In this document: positions 15,553-17,083 of the stretch, piece after piece
Layout: every line of letters begins with the position of its first letter
How positions within the stretch are numbered: the first letter of the stretch is position 1
Assembly: GCA_964371945.1 (NCBI GenBank)
Contig: CAYJPA010000105.1
Location: forward strand, 1 to 17,083
DNA from: CAYJPA01 sp964371945
GTDB taxonomy: Bacteria; Chloroflexota; Chloroflexia; Thermomicrobiales; UBA6265
Direction of reading: 5' to 3'
DNA length: 17,083 bases
Made by a program: the position numbers and the translations under genes
Notes under the pieces: model-generated
The model's database searches: none
Seen by the model: only the letters and a program-made list of their open reading frames with translations
Told to the model about the DNA's origin: nothing

Positions 15553-16254
15553 GTGTCTGAAATCACGACGGCGACATTCGATTGCTACGGGACACTCATC
15601 GACTGGGAGGGCGGGATTGGCACGTTCCTCTACGACACCGCGCTGCGACACGGCGACGCCGAGGCCCCGGCTGGCGGCCAACTGCGTGAGCGATGGGAAA
15701 CCATCCAGTTTGGCGTGATCCAGGGGCCGTATCGAAGCTACAAGACGGTTCTGCCTGAGAGTTTGCGGTTGTGGTGCGAGGAGCGCGGATATCCCTACGC
15801 TGACGCCGATGGCGAGGCGCTGGTGCGGTCGATGCGAAGCTGGCAGCCGTTCCACGACACCAAACCGGCGCTGGAACGGGCGAAGGCTGCCGGACTGAAG
15901 CTGGTCATCATGTCGAACACCGATCGCGACATCATTGCTCACTCGCTTAAGCACATCGGGGTCGCGTTCGACGATGTGATCACGGCCGAGGATTGCGGCG
16001 CGTACAAACCGGCGGATGCGGTGTTTGAGCAATCGCTGGCGCGGATCGCCGAAGCGCCGGAACGGATGCTGCACGTCGCGTTCGGGTTCAAATACGACAT
16101 CGGACCGGCGCAGCGTTTTGGGTGGAAGAGCGCCTGGGTCAACCGGAACGCGGAGTCGAAGCCCGGTCCGGAAACGCCCGACTACGAATGGCGCGATCTT
16201 TGGGGACTGGCTGAGCTCGCAGAATCGCAACGCCTGAGCGCCAATGGCCTGTGA
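15553..16254 (+). CDS. HAD-superfamily hydrolase, haloacid dehalogenase type II
   Basis: A 233-residue cytoplasmic hydrolase. Motif I is TFDCYGTLIDWEGG with nucleophile D10 and the type II FDxYGTLxD form. An alpha-helical cap spans about residues 20-95. Motif II is IMSNTD (S121, N122), motif III GAYKPADAVF (K152), motif IV AFGFKYDIGPA (D182). The family either removes halogen from 2-haloacids through an Asp-ester or acts as a phosphatase. Lack of Asp two residues after D10 favours dehalogenase-like chemistry, but the substrate is not readable. GTG 15553 is preferred because GGAG lies eight bases upstream; the frame extends three codons further to GTG 15544, which lacks spacing. G+C returns to the level of the left-hand genes here. 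Confidence 0.9.
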   Translation: MSEITTATFDCYGTLIDWEGGIGTFLYDTALRHGDAEAPAGGQLRERWETIQFGVIQGPYRSYKTVLPESLRLWCEERGYPYADADGEALVRSMRSWQPFHDTKPALERAKAAGLKLVIMSNTDRDIIAHSLKHIGVAFDDVITAEDCGAYKPADAVFEQSLARIAEAPERMLHVAFGFKYDIGPAQRFGWKSAWVNRNAESKPGPETPDYEWRDLWGLAELAESQRLSANGL

Positions 16255-16442
16255 AGGCACCCAGATTCTAAGTTGACATAACCGCCCACAATAGGCGTAC
16301 GAGCCCTGCTTTCGTGCCTGGCAACGATTGCTGGCCGTTAGCTTTGCACCCCTCCAAAATGTTACCCAGCGTTGCCATTTGTTGCCGTACCGGCGCGCTT
16401 GCAGGTGGATCGTCGATGCTTACAGTAACCTAACGACCTCAG

Positions 16443-16453
16443 CCCTGGAAGGG
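16443..16453 (-). repeat. REP tail half-element upstream of the RAYT gene
   Basis: CCCTGGAAGGG, the complement of the REP tail core, 20 bases before the RAYT start. No matching hairpin is evident, so this may be a partial copy. Confidence 0.5.
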
Positions 16454-16472
16454 GAGAGAATCAGGGGATTAG

Positions 16473-16919
16473 GTGCCATATTCGGAATTGTATTGCCACC
16501 TGGTATGGGCGACGAAAGGTCGTCTGCCGCTGCTTGTGGACGAGCGAGCGACGGTGGCGGAGCGTTCGATTCGTGCGTCGTGCCGGGAGAAAGGCGCGGT
16601 CGTGCTGGCGCTCTGTCTGATGCCGGATCACGTTCATTTGGCCGTTTCGATGCCGCCGAGGGTTTCGGTTTCCGATCTGATGCATCTGGTCAAAGGCAGT
16701 TCGAGCCACCTATTGGACCGGGATAGATCGATTACCGCCGATGTACCGTTCGAGTGGCAATCGGAATACGGCGCGCTCTCATTCGGCAAACGTTCGTTGT
16801 CGAGGGTCGTCGCGTACGTCGTGAATCAGCGTGAGCACCATGCGAGCAACGACTTGTTGCCAACCTTCGAGCAAACCGAACGTCCATATTCCAAACCGGG
16901 CTCCGATGATGAAACCTGA
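16473..16919 (+). CDS. REP-associated tyrosine transposase (RAYT, Y1/IS200-like, TnpA_REP)
   Basis: A 148-residue single-strand DNA transposase of the HUH/Y1 type, a family that recognises and mobilises REP hairpins. N-terminal strand YSELYCHLVWATKGRLPLL; HUH motif in LCLMPDHVHLAVSMPP (H53, H55); the family block FEWQSEYGALSFGKRS; and the catalytic helix LSRVVAYVVNQREHH with nucleophile Y115. Length is normal and no lesion is seen, so it may be active. The start is GTG 16473, which keeps the usual short N-terminus; upstream purine-rich GGGGATTAGG serves as a ribosome site. REP sequences flank it: a half-element at 16443 and two elements at 16942-17080, the normal arrangement for RAYT genes, which lack terminal inverted repeats. 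Confidence 0.92.
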   Translation: MPYSELYCHLVWATKGRLPLLVDERATVAERSIRASCREKGAVVLALCLMPDHVHLAVSMPPRVSVSDLMHLVKGSSSHLLDRDRSITADVPFEWQSEYGALSFGKRSLSRVVAYVVNQREHHASNDLLPTFEQTERPYSKPGSDDET

Positions 16920-16941
16920 CCCGCGGCCCGGTCGTTCTCAA

Positions 16942-17001
16942 CCCTGGAAGGGTCGGGTGCCCTCTGGGCGTGGCGTAGCCCGGTCAATTTATTGCCGGGC
17001 G
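16942..17001 (-). repeat. REP-like element, copy B
   Basis: Read on the minus strand: hairpin 17000-16978 (GCCCGG/CCGGGC with ATAAAT in the loop), CTAC, a longer spacer, then CCCTTCCAGGG (16952-16942). Its hairpin segment 16975-17001 is the exact reverse complement of 11346-11372. It starts 22 bases after the RAYT stop, in inverted orientation to copy C, as in a REP doublet. Confidence 0.8.
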
Positions 17002-17033
17002 ATCTCCGAATACCGCGGCGTCCGCGTTGCCCC

Positions 17034-17080
17034 GCACCGGGATAAATCCCAGTGCTACGCCAACAAAGCCCTTCCAGGGC
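17034..17080 (+). repeat. REP-like element, copy C
   Basis: Hairpin GCAC-GGG/CCC-GTGC (17034-17055, one mismatch) with ATAAAT in the loop. The tail begins GCTACGCC and ends CCCTTCCAGGG (17069-17079). Its 26-base tail differs from copy A at four positions. Confidence 0.8.
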
Positions 17081-17083
17081 TAC

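Noticed and set aside
15466..16260. 264-codon minus-strand frame opposite the HAD gene
   Set aside because: Shadow; the HAD motifs are all on the plus strand.

Overview
The window reads as a chromosomal segment of a high-GC bacterium with extensive intergenic repeats. Signal peptides, lipoboxes, GTG/TTG starts with Shine-Dalgarno (SD) sites and proteins such as the Thr/Pro-rich lipoprotein fit a Chloroflexota lineage near Thermomicrobia. That placement is inference from protein style; no marker gene is present. There are no rRNA, tRNA or CRISPR arrays.

Left part (1-6940): an MMPL/RND-type exporter on the minus strand with a well-formed sigma70-type promoter overlapped by a direct repeat; a divergent atypical receiver-domain protein; a clearly decayed acetamidase/formamidase (FmdA) gene; a tyrosine recombinase whose promoter carries two tandem copies of a perfect palindrome; a lipoprotein overlapping the end of the recombinase; and an aquaporin. 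Middle (6941-11209): an M24 metallopeptidase, a secreted protein of unknown function on the minus strand, and a gamma-glutamyltransferase-family enzyme divergent from it.

Right part (11210-17083): accessory DNA. It begins with a REP-like element, a large foldback structure and an irregular array of CACACAAACGCACA repeats running into a helix-turn-helix (HTH) gene whose 3' end looks replaced. Then comes a compositionally lower-GC stretch (about 12405-15540; hand-counted 60-base lines give 50-57% G+C against about 62% in the GGT gene). It holds a three-part protein with a TIR-like domain of the CAP12/predicted nucleotide-binding type (PF10137-like) and a secreted protein with an Excalibur-like motif and a nuclease-fold domain lacking key catalytic residues. 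Last come a HAD-type dehalogenase and a REP-associated Y1 transposase (RAYT) bracketed by its probable REP substrates.

The genes do not form one pathway. The two items most worth following are the orphan TIR protein in an apparent insertion next to a broken HTH gene (candidate defence locus), and the RAYT/REP set, where one REP hairpin 5.6 kb away is an exact inverted copy of the one beside the transposase.
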